From: Calothrix parasitica NIES-267
GTDB taxonomy: Bacteria > Cyanobacteriota > Cyanobacteriia > Cyanobacteriales > Nostocaceae
Length of the DNA: 64,000 nucleotides
Assembly: GCF_002368095.1 (NCBI RefSeq)
Contig: NZ_AP018227.1
Span: 62,001-126,000 of the forward strand
Direction: 5' to 3'
In this document: piece by piece, positions 8,998 to 19,240 of the stretch
Layout: every line of letters begins with the position of its first letter
Numbering within the stretch: position 1 is the first letter of the stretch
Notes under the pieces: generated by a model
What the model saw: only the letters and a program-made list of their open reading frames with translations
Databases searched by the model: none
What the model was told of the DNA's origin: nothing
Translations under genes and position numbers: made by a program

Positions 8998-9136
8998 TAA
9001 TTTTTGAGTATTGCTCAAAAAGCTAGAGCTAAATGCTACAAAGGTTGTTGATAAATCACTGTATGACTATACGGCATTTTTATACTCACTCTCTTCAAGA
9101 TATAGTCCTAATTGTACAGTTATCAGCAGCACACCC

Positions 9137-10612
9137 ATGTCAAATATTAACGGTACGATAATGCAGTATTTCCATTGGTATATTCCCGGTGATGGAATGC
9201 TGTGGGACAAGGTGAAGGCAAGAGCAAAAGAACTATCTGAAGCGGGTTTTACGGCTATGTGGCTTCCACCTGCTTATAAGGGTATGGGTGGAACTTACGA
9301 TGTGGGATATGCTGTTTACGATATGTACGATTTAGGCGAGTTTGAACAAAAGGGAACTGTTCGCACTAAGTACGGTACCCGTCAACAATATGTAGATGCT
9401 GTTAAATCTCTGCAAAATTCGGGAATAGAAGTTTATGCGGATACGGTATTAAATCACCGCATTGGTGGAGATGATGCGGAAATAACCAAAGCTACTCCTT
9501 TTTCTCAAAATGACAGGTTAAATCCTCAAGGTGGGATGCGCGATATCAAATGCTATACCCATTACAAGTTTCCCGGTAGAAAAGGTAAATATTCAAAATT
9601 TGAATGGCATTGGTGGCATTTTGATGCAGTAGATTACGACGAATATACTCAGGATTCTTCAACTATATATCTACTCGAAGGTAAGGTTTTTGATGATTAT
9701 GTGGCTTTGGAAAATGGCAATTTCTCTTATTTAATGGGAAGCGATTGCGATTTTCAAAATAAAGAAGTCCAAGACGAGGTTATTAATTGGGGTAAATGGT
9801 ATCTCGATACAACTGGTGTAAATGGTTTCCGTTTGGATGCGATTAAACATATTTCGTCATGGTTCTTCCCAATATGGCTTGATGAAATGGAGCGTCACGC
9901 TGGTAAAGAATTATTTACAGTGGGTGAATATTGGTATAACGATTTAGGTACTTTGCAATGGTTTGCTGATGCGGTAGGTGGAAGAATGTCGCTTTTTGAC
10001 GTTCCTTTACATTACAATTTCCACTACGCTAGTAAATCCGGTGAAAGTTATGATATGCGGCGCATTTTTGATAATACCTTGGTGGTTTCTCGTCCCACAC
10101 ATGCGGTAACTTTTGTCGAGAATCACGATTCACAACCATTGCAGGCTTTGGAAGCTCCCGTGGAACCGTGGTTTAAACCTTTAGCATATGCTTTAATTTT
10201 ATTGCGTCAAGAAGGTTATCCCTGTGTATTTTACGCGGACTATTATGGTGCAGAATATGAAGATTATGGCAGGGATGGAAACCGCTATCCGATTTATTTA
10301 CCTTCCCATCAGTGGTTGATTGATAAATTCCTTTATGCACGGAAGCATTTTGCTTATGGATATCAGTATAATTACTTTGACCATTGGGACATTATCGGGT
10401 GGACGAGATTGGGTAATCCAGAGCATCCTCAAGCAATGGCTGTGATTATGAGCAATGGAGCAAGTGGAAGTAAATGGATGGAAGTTGGGAAACCAGACAC
10501 CAAGTTTTACGATTTAACCGAGCATGTCAAACAACCCATTGTGACTAATCAATGGGGTTGGGCTGAATTTCGCTGCAATGGTGGTTCTGTTTCTGTATGG
10601 GTGGAACAGTAA
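9137..10612 (+). CDS. Alpha-amylase, glycoside hydrolase family 13 (liquefying bacterial type)
   Basis: Hydrolyses internal alpha-1,4 glucosidic bonds of glycogen or starch. It starts directly with the GH13 barrel (NGTIMQYFHWYIPGDG), has no signal peptide and is therefore probably cytoplasmic, acting on glycogen or maltodextrin. The four conserved regions are visible: DTVLNHR, GFRLDAIKHI (nucleophile Asp), TVGEYW (acid/base Glu) and FVENHDSQP (third Asp). The C-terminal beta domain ends in SVSVWVEQ, giving 491 aa, the normal size for this subfamily. I chose the ATG at 9137 because the upstream in-frame stretch from a TTG at 9011 has no family similarity and begins inside a repeat. It is a single-gene unit. 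Confidence 0.93.
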   Translation: MSNINGTIMQYFHWYIPGDGMLWDKVKARAKELSEAGFTAMWLPPAYKGMGGTYDVGYAVYDMYDLGEFEQKGTVRTKYGTRQQYVDAVKSLQNSGIEVYADTVLNHRIGGDDAEITKATPFSQNDRLNPQGGMRDIKCYTHYKFPGRKGKYSKFEWHWWHFDAVDYDEYTQDSSTIYLLEGKVFDDYVALENGNFSYLMGSDCDFQNKEVQDEVINWGKWYLDTTGVNGFRLDAIKHISSWFFPIWLDEMERHAGKELFTVGEYWYNDLGTLQWFADAVGGRMSLFDVPLHYNFHYASKSGESYDMRRIFDNTLVVSRPTHAVTFVENHDSQPLQALEAPVEPWFKPLAYALILLRQEGYPCVFYADYYGAEYEDYGRDGNRYPIYLPSHQWLIDKFLYARKHFAYGYQYNYFDHWDIIGWTRLGNPEHPQAMAVIMSNGASGSKWMEVGKPDTKFYDLTEHVKQPIVTNQWGWAEFRCNGGSVSVWVEQ

Positions 10613-11135
10613 ACAGCGAGCAGCAAACAGTTATTATATTGTAGATTTTAGGCTGGAATTTAAAGGTTAACAGTTAGTAGCTCCCGCACATTTATTCTGA
10701 CAACCTGTAGAGCTAGTCATGGGGGGACTTCCCCCCCCCAACAAAAATGGGAAAAACTTTAGGTTATTTGAAAGAAGCTGAAAAGCTTGCTATACCTGAA
10801 GTTTCTTAGAAGACGTAAAATTTTACGTCTCCCAGCAGTTGCGGGAAAACGAATCTATAGAAATTAGAAACATATAAAATTTATTGGATATGAATAACCA
10901 TTACTAACCCTCAGCAAGTGATTACTGCTTAACCCGAAAGGTAACTGCTAACTGATTTTAAAATTGTTACCGTAGATGCTTTTGAAAAGTGTACCCTGAT
11001 GATATCTTGTTAATAACAGTTGAATATGCTGTTAATAAACATCTGTTTGAAAAGTAGATTACCTGCAAGTTTTGGCGAACTTGTATTTATCTGTATCGGT
11101 AAATGACTAATTACCAAATACCAATTATTAATTAA
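10613..11135. other. 523 bp intergenic region with palindromes
   Basis: Holds a G6/C9 hairpin-like run at 10721-10739 and a perfect 20 bp palindrome (AGACGTAAAA with its complement) at 10811-10830, related to the GAGACG palindromes elsewhere. No gene recognised. Confidence 0.6.
10811..10830. repeat. Perfect 20 bp palindrome (AGACGTAAAA type)
   Basis: Two 10 bp arms with no spacer, followed by CCC; short member of the AGACG...CGTCT palindrome family also seen at 42305, 51847 and 62159. Confidence 0.6.
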
Positions 11136-12467
11136 TTAAAATTTCTGTCCTGCGAAAATTGAGCGCACTTCTCCGTTACGTCGAATGATTGCTTCCCCGT
11201 TGGCTACGTCTACTAATGTCCAACCGCTAGCACCAATGGTTTCTCCTTTTTGGACGCGACGACTTACACCGTTCACTTTAAATAATGCCGCAGATTGTTC
11301 TCCTAGTTCCAATAATCCTTCCAAGATGTGGGAAGAAGTTGGAGCGGATGCAATCTTTTGCTCTTGAGCTTGAACTGGTGCGGTCGAAGCTTCTGGTGAT
11401 GGTGCGATAGCTGTAGCTTCTTTCATTTTAGGAATTTCGGGAGCTTGCTTGACACTTACGGGTTTGCTTTTCACAGCTACTGGCTTAATTTCTCTGATAG
11501 AAGCAAAAGCGCTAATCGTTTTTGGTGTTTTAGCTTTGGCTACTTTTACTGGTGCGGCTTTTTTAGCTTTGCTACCAGATGGCTTCGGTACTACTCCTTT
11601 GGATGCTGTTTTTACTGGAGGTAAAGGTGTTGGTGCTGGTGCTTGCGCTATTGCTGGAGGTGCGTAACGCATTGGTTGCGGTGCTTGATATACGGGTACA
11701 AAAACTCTTTCCACAATTCTGGTAGTCCGAGTTGGTGTTGGTTTTGAATTGTTAGAAGTCCTTGGTGTTGGAAGTTGACCAACCGGCTGGTTTGCATAAG
11801 CCAAAGCTGCTTGATTGGCTGGTACGGGAGTTCGAGCAATGTTGTTTGCTGATGCTCTGTCTTTGCTCTCTCTTTGTCTATCAATAATTGCTAACGCACT
11901 AAGCATGTAGTCTGCTAAATCCGACTTGATTTGAGCTTGAGTAGGTGCAGACGACACTGACTGTGCTTCTAATACTTGTTGCTTTAATTGTGGCTCTTGC
12001 AAAGCAAATTGCAGTGACTTGGAGGTCAGACGATTTAATAAACCGCTGCTAATAGCCCAGTTTATAGCGGCGATTCCTATACCTAAACCGGCTGCAACTT
12101 TAAGTATTTGTTGGAGGTTGCGCCAAATTTTCCGACGTGATTTTTTGACTCTAGCCGTTTTAGGCGCATTACCAGCCATACTATTAAGATGAGCTTGAAT
12201 ACGCTGCTGTTCGGCTTGTTGCAGCGGAGTCACAATGGTAGGTGGTGGAACTACCTGGGGTGGTGCAGCTTGATGAAGAATTAAATGTTGCTGTGGCTGA
12301 ACTATTTGCTTGCTGAGATTACCTTTCCCATCTAGAATGCAGTCAAGATCGGAAAAGATTTCATCCATCAAGCCATCAGCGTATGTATCCATCGTCCAAG
12401 GTTCGCTGACGATTAACTCTTCGGAAGGTTCTGGAATTTCCAGGCTTTTAGTAGCTGTTTTAGACAT
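11136..12467 (-). CDS. Single-pass membrane protein with proline-rich linker and GspC/PilP-like C-terminal domain
   Basis: A 443 aa protein. Residues 1-120 are polar with a glutamine/proline stretch, a basic segment (RVKKSRRKIWR) precedes one membrane helix (about 121-143, ILKVAAGLGIGIAAINWAI), and residues 220-370 are rich in Pro, Ala, Lys and Thr. The last 65 residues (LLELGEQSAALFKVNGVSRRV..., RRNGEVRSIFAGQKF) resemble the small beta domain of GspC/PilP proteins that link inner-membrane and outer-membrane parts of secretion or type IV pilus machines. The topology (N-in, periplasmic C-terminal domain) fits such a role. No pilus genes are adjacent, so this is inference; confidence in the exact family is moderate. 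Confidence 0.7.
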   Translation of the reverse strand: MSKTATKSLEIPEPSEELIVSEPWTMDTYADGLMDEIFSDLDCILDGKGNLSKQIVQPQQHLILHQAAPPQVVPPPTIVTPLQQAEQQRIQAHLNSMAGNAPKTARVKKSRRKIWRNLQQILKVAAGLGIGIAAINWAISSGLLNRLTSKSLQFALQEPQLKQQVLEAQSVSSAPTQAQIKSDLADYMLSALAIIDRQRESKDRASANNIARTPVPANQAALAYANQPVGQLPTPRTSNNSKPTPTRTTRIVERVFVPVYQAPQPMRYAPPAIAQAPAPTPLPPVKTASKGVVPKPSGSKAKKAAPVKVAKAKTPKTISAFASIREIKPVAVKSKPVSVKQAPEIPKMKEATAIAPSPEASTAPVQAQEQKIASAPTSSHILEGLLELGEQSAALFKVNGVSRRVQKGETIGASGWTLVDVANGEAIIRRNGEVRSIFAGQKF

Positions 12468-12757
12468 AATAATTTTTTGGGTATTAACGAGCGTATAAAT
12501 TCGTTTACAGACGGGTGATTCATGAAATCTTTACCCTAGATACCGGTCTTTATAAGTGTCACCTTGCAATTGAAATGTGAATTTATAAAGAACTCTTTCG
12601 TTACTGAGACAGTTACGGAGAGTTCATTAAGTTTAAGTATCTATTTCAACATATACCAGGGAAGTATTAATGATTTTTTCAGTTTTAGCATGTTATTAAT
12701 CATACCAGCGCTCCCGGATACAAATACTACTATACTCATGGATTATGAAGATTGTCT

Positions 12758-14674
12758 TCACGTTAAGGCTGGAGATTCAGTCTGGTTATGGTTTTTACGC
12801 AATTCTAAATATATGAGTAAAGCATTTACATCAGCGGGGTTTACTCCACCTATCCGTGCTGCTTGACCGATGGTGAGGGGTTTTACCTTATTTAATTTCT
12901 CACGAGCTTCTTTAGAAAGAGTGTCAATGGTTTCATAATCCAATTCTCCGGGAAGGGAACGATTTGCTTGACGGGCTATTTGGTCAATTTGATTCTGCTG
13001 TCTGGCTAAATAACCGGAATATTTGATATCGATTTCAGCACCTTCTTTTTCAGCACGCTGTAAATCGGGATTTCCCAATCCATAATTAATTAGGTCAGCA
13101 TAGTGAAATTTCGGACGACGTAACAAATCCGCGAGGGTAATGGAACCTTTGATAACCTGCTTGGTATCTGCGACTATGGCTTTACCAGCATCACCATTTT
13201 CTTTAATCCGTTTGGCATAAAGCCGTTCTTTTTCTGCAACAATATTGGCTTGCTTTTGAGTAAATAATTCCCAGCGTCGGTCATCAATCAAGCCGACTTC
13301 TCTTCCCAGGGGAGTTAATCTTTGGTCGGCATTATCCGAACGTAGCAGCAAGCGATATTCAGACCTGCTGGTTAATACTCGATAGGGTTCGCGTAAATCT
13401 TTGGTACATAAATCATCAATTAAGGTACCGATGTAACTTTGCTCCCGTGGAAACACTACCATTTCTTGATTGCGAGCAAATTTTGCAGCATTGATTCCAG
13501 CTACAATTCCTTGCGCTGCGGCTTCTTCGTAGCCAGTTGTACCGTTGACCTGTCCCGCACAAAATAAACCGGCGATTTTTTTGGTCATTAATGTGGGAAA
13601 ACACTGAGTCGCTGGCAAGTAATCATACTCAACCGCATAGGCCGGACGTAACATTACGCAGTTCTCCATCCCCGGAAGAGTACGTAACATACGTAGTTGC
13701 AAATTTTCCGGTAACCCTGTGGAAAACCCTTGAATATACAGTTCGGGAATATCTCTTCCTTCGGGTTCAATAAAGATTTGATGACTTTCTTTGTCGGCAA
13801 AACGAACAATCTTATCTTCAATACTGGGACAGTAACGCGGTCCCTTCGCATCAACCCAACCACCGTAGACAGGAGAAAGATTGAGATTATCGCGAATTAA
13901 TTGATGAGTTTCTGCGGTAGTCCGGGTCATATAGCAAGGAAGCTGCTCTTTTTCCACCCATACTTCTGGGTCAAAACTAAACCAGCGAACATCTTCATCT
14001 CCCGGTTGGGGAGTCATTTTACTGTAATCAACCGTGCGTTTATCTACTCTTGCGGGAGTTCCAGTTTTCAGACGACCTGTTTCAAATCCCAAACGTTGTA
14101 AAGTTTCCGTTAAACCCTCAGCAGCAAATTCTCCAGCCCGTCCCGCAGCCATGGACTTATTTCCAACCCAAATTCGTCCTCCTAGGAAAGTTCCGGTGGT
14201 GAGGACAACCGCTTTACATTCAAAAGCCACATCAAAATAGGTTTGGACTCCAATAACCTCATCATTCTTGCCCAAAACCAAATCCGTAACCATTGCTTCA
14301 CGGATGCTTAAATTTTCTTGATTCTCGACAATATTCTTCATCACTGCTGCATATTCGCGCTTATCAGTTTGAGCGCGTAATGCCCATACCGCAGGACCTC
14401 TAGAAGAATTGAGAATTCTTTTTTGCACGTAAGTACGGTCTGCCATTTTCCCGATTTCCCCACCGAGTGCATCAACTTCGTGGGTTAACTGAGATTTAGC
14501 CGGGCCACCAACAGCGGGATTACACGGTTGCCAAGCAATTTTATCCAAGTTCAGCGTTAATAGCAGGGTACGACAGCCCAGCCGTGCAGTAGCTAAAGCC
14601 GCTTCACAACCAGAGTGACCTGCACCGACAACTATGACATCAAAAGAGTCTTGGAACTCAACACAATTGTGCAT
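12758..14674 (-). CDS. mnmG: tRNA uridine-5-carboxymethylaminomethyl(34) synthesis enzyme MnmG (GidA)
   Basis: FAD- and folate-dependent enzyme that with MnmE modifies U34 of tRNAs reading split codon boxes. The N-terminal FAD dinucleotide fold is seen in [16 protein letters not shown], followed by the family signature [17 protein letters not shown], a glycine-rich [11 protein letters not shown] segment, the [18 protein letters not shown] motif and the C-terminal MnmE-interacting helical domain ([15 protein letters not shown]). At 638 aa it is full length. The ATG at 14674 fits the family start. Both neighbours are unrelated. The mate mnmE is not in this window. Confidence 0.97.
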   Translation of the reverse strand: MHNCVEFQDSFDVIVVGAGHSGCEAALATARLGCRTLLLTLNLDKIAWQPCNPAVGGPAKSQLTHEVDALGGEIGKMADRTYVQKRILNSSRGPAVWALRAQTDKREYAAVMKNIVENQENLSIREAMVTDLVLGKNDEVIGVQTYFDVAFECKAVVLTTGTFLGGRIWVGNKSMAAGRAGEFAAEGLTETLQRLGFETGRLKTGTPARVDKRTVDYSKMTPQPGDEDVRWFSFDPEVWVEKEQLPCYMTRTTAETHQLIRDNLNLSPVYGGWVDAKGPRYCPSIEDKIVRFADKESHQIFIEPEGRDIPELYIQGFSTGLPENLQLRMLRTLPGMENCVMLRPAYAVEYDYLPATQCFPTLMTKKIAGLFCAGQVNGTTGYEEAAAQGIVAGINAAKFARNQEMVVFPREQSYIGTLIDDLCTKDLREPYRVLTSRSEYRLLLRSDNADQRLTPLGREVGLIDDRRWELFTQKQANIVAEKERLYAKRIKENGDAGKAIVADTKQVIKGSITLADLLRRPKFHYADLINYGLGNPDLQRAEKEGAEIDIKYSGYLARQQNQIDQIARQANRSLPGELDYETIDTLSKEAREKLNKVKPLTIGQAARIGGVNPADVNALLIYLELRKNHNQTESPALT

Positions 14675-14931
14675 GGTCTTACTTAGGGTTAAGCATCATT
14701 TAGGATTAATCTAATTTTAACCGATACAGTCAATTAATGATTGTACAGCCTTAATAAAACGCCAAGCAAAAGGACTGTTATTTTTTTACATAAAGAAAAT
14801 TATTTTTATAATTGACCGGTTACCTGTAAGATATTTTCTTGAGTTATCTAATCAAGTTTTTGCACCAACTTTACTACTTTTTTTAATTATATATAGCTTT
14901 GATTTAGTATCAAGTTTTACTTACAAAATAA

Positions 14932-15792
14932 ATGAAAACACCGTTTCAGAAAATTGCTTTTTTGATAGTTGCTACATATTTAATCGTAACTTTAGTTGCT
15001 AGCAATCAGATTGCTCGCAGCAACCCTAGTAATGATGTTAGAAATGAAGAAAATTGTTTGGTAGATAGACTTTTAGGTAAGGAATGTACGGCTCCACCGA
15101 AACCAATAATCTTACCAATAACAACTCCTTCACCCATACCAAATCCGTTACTTACAGATAAAGAACGATTTATAGCAGCGTTAATGAATCAGTTCCCTAT
15201 AATTCCTCCGCCCGATACTTATGAATATATTTTGCTACGAGCTTACGGTGCCCCATTTGTAAATCTAAAACCAGAAATTAAGCTACCAGAAAAAGTCGCC
15301 TTTAAAAATCATCAGGAAACCTTGGAATTTCAAGATACTATCACAAAAGGAAAAGTCAAAGGTACGAGAAATTGTTATTTACAAAAACCAGCTGCTGAGG
15401 CTTTAAATAAAGCATATTTGCAAGCGAAATTTAGCCTCAAATCTGGATATGGAAATAGCGACTGCATTCGTAATTTTGCAACAACAGCAAAGTTTTGGAG
15501 AAAATATACGAATTCAAGAACATTAGATTTAGTAAAACAGGGAAAAGAAACAAGAATTTTGGGTACAGTAGCACCACCAGGAGCTTCACAACATTTATGG
15601 GGATTAGCAATCGATTTAAAAGTAACTAATAAAAAGCAAATAACAGCTTTAAATCAAAATGGTTGGTATCGTACCGTAGAATACGACGTACCACATTGGA
15701 GTTACGTTGGTTACCCAGCAGAAACACTACTTAGATTGGGTTTTCAAAAAAAAGTTATCGATAAAACTACTTATTGGTTAACACCTTTATGA
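14932..15792 (+). CDS. VanY-like D-alanyl-D-alanine carboxypeptidase family (M15) protein
   Basis: A zinc peptidase acting on peptidoglycan stem peptides. An N-terminal hydrophobic segment (residues 7-24) is a signal peptide or anchor, then a proline-rich linker (about 55-75) leads to the catalytic region. The M15 zinc site is visible as SQHLWGLAIDL (His and Asp ligands) and DVPHW (third His). An extra upstream region (GTRNCYLQKPAAEALNKAY) matches the VanY fold entry. 286 aa in total. It is probably periplasmic and involved in wall remodelling. It is transcribed away from mnmG. Confidence 0.85.
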   Translation: MKTPFQKIAFLIVATYLIVTLVASNQIARSNPSNDVRNEENCLVDRLLGKECTAPPKPIILPITTPSPIPNPLLTDKERFIAALMNQFPIIPPPDTYEYILLRAYGAPFVNLKPEIKLPEKVAFKNHQETLEFQDTITKGKVKGTRNCYLQKPAAEALNKAYLQAKFSLKSGYGNSDCIRNFATTAKFWRKYTNSRTLDLVKQGKETRILGTVAPPGASQHLWGLAIDLKVTNKKQITALNQNGWYRTVEYDVPHWSYVGYPAETLLRLGFQKKVIDKTTYWLTPL

Positions 15793-16461
15793 TTTTGGAT
15801 TTTGCGGAAAGTTTGGGCTATAGATTCTCTTCCCCAAAACTTTCAAAGACGGATTTTGGATTAAGAGTTAAGAGTTAGGAGTTAGGTACCTTTGTCAAGG
15901 GAGATCCAAAAAATAAAATATCCAGCTTTATCAAATACATTTCGGAGAAAACCTAGAGTGATGGGGTTTCTCGTCAAAGGTGAAACCCAAATCTGGATAT
16001 TTTATTACCTGCAAGTGCCTTATTACCCATTACCCCCTCTTCCCCCTCTCATTCAAGGTAGGAAATCTTCTAACTCCTGATTTCTAACTCCCAACTCTTA
16101 ATTCCTAACTTTCTTTCGCATTTCTGGCTCTTAAGGATATTTTTTTTCGGGAGAAGTTAAATTTTTGATTAGAATTTGGGCATTATAAAATTGAGATAAA
16201 GTTAATAATCGTACATTTTTTCTGTGTACATCTACCATTTTCTGTTTTAGGTAAAATTTTAGTTTTTTTAATCCTTTATGTAGCTATATAGATACATAGA
16301 GACTTTGATTCAATTAAAATACATTTTTTGGGGTTGACACCTGTGGTTTGTCCCAGTTTTATAAATTTTGTTTGTATTGAATTTTACTTATAGTGGCTAT
16401 ATTCAACAGTCTTCTAAATGGCTGGTTTTTTTAATTAATATTGTTGTAGATTGGAGTTTTT
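15793..16461. other. 669 bp intergenic region before the Ser/Thr kinase
   Basis: Contains heptamer repeats (GTTAGGAGTTAGG type at 15860-15888 and the complementary TTCTAACTCC type at 16065-16110) and the inverted-repeat element at 15912-16006. A 62-codon open frame over this element has no coding character. Nothing else recognised. Confidence 0.55.
15912..16006. repeat. 95 bp imperfect palindrome
   Basis: AATAAAATATCCAG (15912-15925) and CTGGATATTTTATT (15993-16006) are perfect 14 bp arms. Inside, GGGTTTC and GAAACCC form a second stem around CTCGTCAAAGGT. The nested stems look like a small mobile palindrome or a structured RNA. Confidence 0.6.
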
Positions 16462-18051
16462 ATGTCAGACCCCAACGTTGGTCGCTTACTCGGCAAACGC
16501 TACCGGCTTCAGGAAATAATTGGTACTGGAGCGATGGGTCGAGTTTATCGTGCTAAGGATGTTTTGTTGGGAGGGGTTCCTGTTGCGGTTAAGTTTCTGG
16601 CCCTCTCAGTCCAAAATAAAAAAATGCGATTGAGGGAACGTTTTGAGCGAGAAGCCAAAACTTGTGCTTTATTAGGTCAAAAAAGCATAAATATTGTTCG
16701 AGTGATGGACTATGGTGTGGACGAAAAATCTACTCCGTTTTATGTAATGGAGTATTTACAAGGTAAAAGCCTTAGTCAAATTATCCGCGACGAAAAACCA
16801 TCTTTACTTAGGTTCCTGAGCCTCGCACGTCAAATCTCTTCGGGTTTACAATGCGCTCATAACGGTATCGTCGTCGATGGTAAAGTTTGCCCAATTATTC
16901 ATCGCGATATTAAGCCTAGTAATATGCTGGCTATTCATGATGCTAGTTTTGGAGAGTTAGTAAAAGTCCTTGATTTTGGGATTGCGAAGTTACTACTCTC
17001 AGATACTAAGCAAACTAATTATTATTTGGGTACTTTAGCTTATTCTTCTCCCGAACAAATGGAAGGAAAGGAACTTGACAACCGCTCGGATATTTATAGT
17101 CTCGGGGTAATGATGTTCGAGATGTTGACGGGTAAAATGCCTTTAATTCCTGAAAACCCTTCTTTTGGAGGATGGTACAAAGTACATCATTATAAGCCAC
17201 CACGCCTTTTTTCTGAGGCTAACCCAAGTTTACAATTACCTCTAGAGGTGGAAAATTTGGTAATGAAGTGTTTGGCAAAGAAACCAAATGAGCGTCCTCA
17301 AAGCATCAATGAAATTCTTAAGGAATTAGCATCTATAGAGGAATATTATAAAAGGTCTCAAGCTCTTGTTAATGTTGATAATAATATTGCTGTTGGAAGT
17401 GAAGATAGAAGTAAGAACGTAGCTCTTGCTCCTACTGTTAAAACTGATTTTAGCCAAGATCCGAAGCTCGATGTTAATACGTCGGCTAATAATGAAGAAA
17501 TTTTAAGACAAGCTGTTTGGCCTAAAGATAAACCGATTGCTGATATTGTTTTTCCTCAAAATATCCATGTAAACGGTAATTTTACACCCGCTTTGTGGAT
17601 AATGCTTCCCCAAATCGAAATTCAGAAGCGTTTGGTTTGTACCCGCTACAATCAATTTTTGTTTATAACTGCACCCCACCCGATGTTGTTGTGGATTACA
17701 GTTATTTACCATCGCAAGTTCGGTGCAAAATGGCTTCCTCATTATCTTGACCTCAAAACTAATACGGGTAAAGACATTGCCACTCTTTTAGGCAAAACTG
17801 GTTATTACCGTCTAGTATTTTTTGGGAGAGAAACTCCTTCTAAATGCAGTCATATCCTACTTTCTAGTATCGCACCTGCTCAACGTCAGCGACTGCTCGA
17901 TTGGGTAAATATGAGCCACACTTTGCCGTCTTCTGCTAAACCACAATTCAGCAAAAACTTGCTTAAAGGTGAATTCCAAAAAATTAAACCCCAAATCTTA
18001 GCAAAATTACAAGGAATTAATACAGATTCTCCTTTTGACCTTTCTGCTTAA
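16462..18051 (+). CDS. Soluble serine/threonine protein kinase (PknB/Pkn2 type)
   Basis: A 529 aa Hanks-type kinase. Residues about 10-285 form the kinase domain: glycine loop IIGTGAMGRVY, VAVKF lysine, HRDIKPSN catalytic loop, DFGIAK metal loop, and SPEQM with SDIYSLG in the C lobe. An ERPQSINEIL segment closes it. There is no membrane helix, so unlike PknB it is cytoplasmic. The C-terminal ~170 residues (starting near WPKDKPIAD) form a separate domain with aromatic-rich strands that I do not recognise but which looks conserved among cyanobacterial kinases. A PP2C phosphatase lies 1.7 kb downstream on the other strand, a possible functional counterpart. A hairpin follows the stop. Confidence 0.9.
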   Translation: MSDPNVGRLLGKRYRLQEIIGTGAMGRVYRAKDVLLGGVPVAVKFLALSVQNKKMRLRERFEREAKTCALLGQKSINIVRVMDYGVDEKSTPFYVMEYLQGKSLSQIIRDEKPSLLRFLSLARQISSGLQCAHNGIVVDGKVCPIIHRDIKPSNMLAIHDASFGELVKVLDFGIAKLLLSDTKQTNYYLGTLAYSSPEQMEGKELDNRSDIYSLGVMMFEMLTGKMPLIPENPSFGGWYKVHHYKPPRLFSEANPSLQLPLEVENLVMKCLAKKPNERPQSINEILKELASIEEYYKRSQALVNVDNNIAVGSEDRSKNVALAPTVKTDFSQDPKLDVNTSANNEEILRQAVWPKDKPIADIVFPQNIHVNGNFTPALWIMLPQIEIQKRLVCTRYNQFLFITAPHPMLLWITVIYHRKFGAKWLPHYLDLKTNTGKDIATLLGKTGYYRLVFFGRETPSKCSHILLSSIAPAQRQRLLDWVNMSHTLPSSAKPQFSKNLLKGEFQKIKPQILAKLQGINTDSPFDLSA

Positions 18052-18054
18052 GCG

Positions 18055-18088
18055 AATACCACAGAATGTATATACAAACTGTGGTATT
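18055..18088 (+). terminator. Hairpin after the kinase gene
   Basis: AATACCACAG and CTGTGGTATT pair perfectly over 10 bp with a 14 nt loop, starting 4 bases after the stop codon. The T-run is weak, so termination efficiency is uncertain. Confidence 0.65.
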
Positions 18089-18475
18089 TACTCACTAAAT
18101 ATTAATTTTGTTTACGAAACTGCGTGTAAAGACTTAAAAAACAGTTATAAAAATATATAGATAACTCTACAAGAGCTGGTAGTTCAAAAGTTTTGGGCTG
18201 GCTTTTACTGTTATTCGCTCTTTCTTATGAATTTAACGAACTAATGGTAAAGGTAAAATTATCAGCGCAAATTTGTAGTGATGATAGCAAAGTTGATTGG
18301 ATAGGTTCAAATTCAACAGAACTAATTCATCTTTTTAGAAGTTAATGATAATGATTGAGCGAGTATATTTAATTTTTGACTATAGTTTTTAGTTGACACC
18401 CCGACATCCCCAGCTTTTTTCCGTATGGAAGGAACCTAGCAAGAGAAGGAGGTCGCCTACTGTGAAACTATTTAA
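18089..18475. other. Intergenic region between kinase hairpin and nblA
   Basis: About 390 bp, AT-rich, between convergent genes. No gene, repeat or clear hairpin was seen. Confidence 0.4.
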
Positions 18476-18673
18476 CTATGCCCAGTTGGTGCCTGAATCT
18501 AAGCCCCACTGGTGCTTCAGAAGTTCCTGGTAAGTAGCTTCTCTAACAACCATTTGCTCGTAAAGCTTAACCAAGAAGTCCTGAGCTTGTTCGTGACTCA
18601 TTCCTTTGACTTGGCTGGCGAAAGAGCGAATGCTAAATTGCTGTTCCAAGGAAAGTTCTATTGGTTGGTCCAT
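18476..18673 (-). CDS. nblA: Phycobilisome degradation protein NblA
   Basis: A 65 aa adaptor that binds phycobiliproteins and recruits Clp protease, causing bleaching under nitrogen or sulfur starvation. The whole sequence fits the family: MDQPIELSLEQQFSIRSF, a central helix with MSHEQAQDFLVKLYEQM, and the C-terminal motif VVREATYQELLKHQWG needed for binding. Start and length are as in other Nostocales NblA proteins. The gene is alone, with a long (1 kb) upstream region likely to contain nutrient-responsive promoters; I saw no clear NtcA site (GTA-N8-TAC) in it. Confidence 0.95.
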   Translation of the reverse strand: MDQPIELSLEQQFSIRSFASQVKGMSHEQAQDFLVKLYEQMVVREATYQELLKHQWGLDSGTNWA

Positions 18674-19111
18674 TTTTCAAACTCCAATAACTAAAGAATA
18701 AAAAAGACGGCTAATGAAACTGCATTGTTTACTACAGAACCAATAAGGTCTGGGTAAGCAACTAGTTTGTCTTGAAATTATTACCCCTATATAAAGAAAG
18801 ATAACAATTGTTTGACTTATTGCCCACAGTCGTAATGTTTATTTTTGGCTTTTATACGTCTTGCGTCTCTTCCGAATGATATAAACCTCAAGTTGTAAGA
18901 GCTATATTTCGGTTACTTTTTTGAGATTTTCAATTTACTTGAATAAATGTATCCCGGTAAACCGAAGGAATGAATCAGCTTTATTATTGCGAATCGGATT
19001 CGTTTAAAGCAAGATTACTAGGTGGACTAAAAAAAGATAAAGCAGTTAAGGGTGAATTATATTCCCATTACCTTCTAAGGCGCAAGTTGTCAATTTAGCA
19101 AATATGAAAAT

Positions 19112-19141
19112 TTAACCCCCGAAATATTTTTCGGAGGTTAA
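19112..19141. terminator. Isolated hairpin (TTAACC...GGTTAA)
   Basis: TTAACCCCCGAAA and TTTCGGAGGTTAA form a 13 bp stem with one mismatch and a TATT loop. It does not directly follow a recognised gene, so it may end an unannotated transcript or belong to a small RNA. Confidence 0.5.
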
Positions 19142-19240
19142 GTTATTTGTATCAAGTTGTAACTAGAAAAAATGCTCAGACTGAACAAATTGATGAGTAT
19201 TTTTACTCTTAGCGTCAAATAATCCAATAAATGTATTACA

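Noticed and set aside
9011-9136. N-terminal extension of the amylase
   Set aside because: Needs a TTG start in repeat-derived sequence and has no similarity to the GH13 fold; the ATG at 9137 starts exactly at the barrel.
15892-16080. Plus-strand open frame of 62 codons
   Set aside because: It covers the inverted repeat at 15912-16006 and tandem repeats and has no ribosome binding site.
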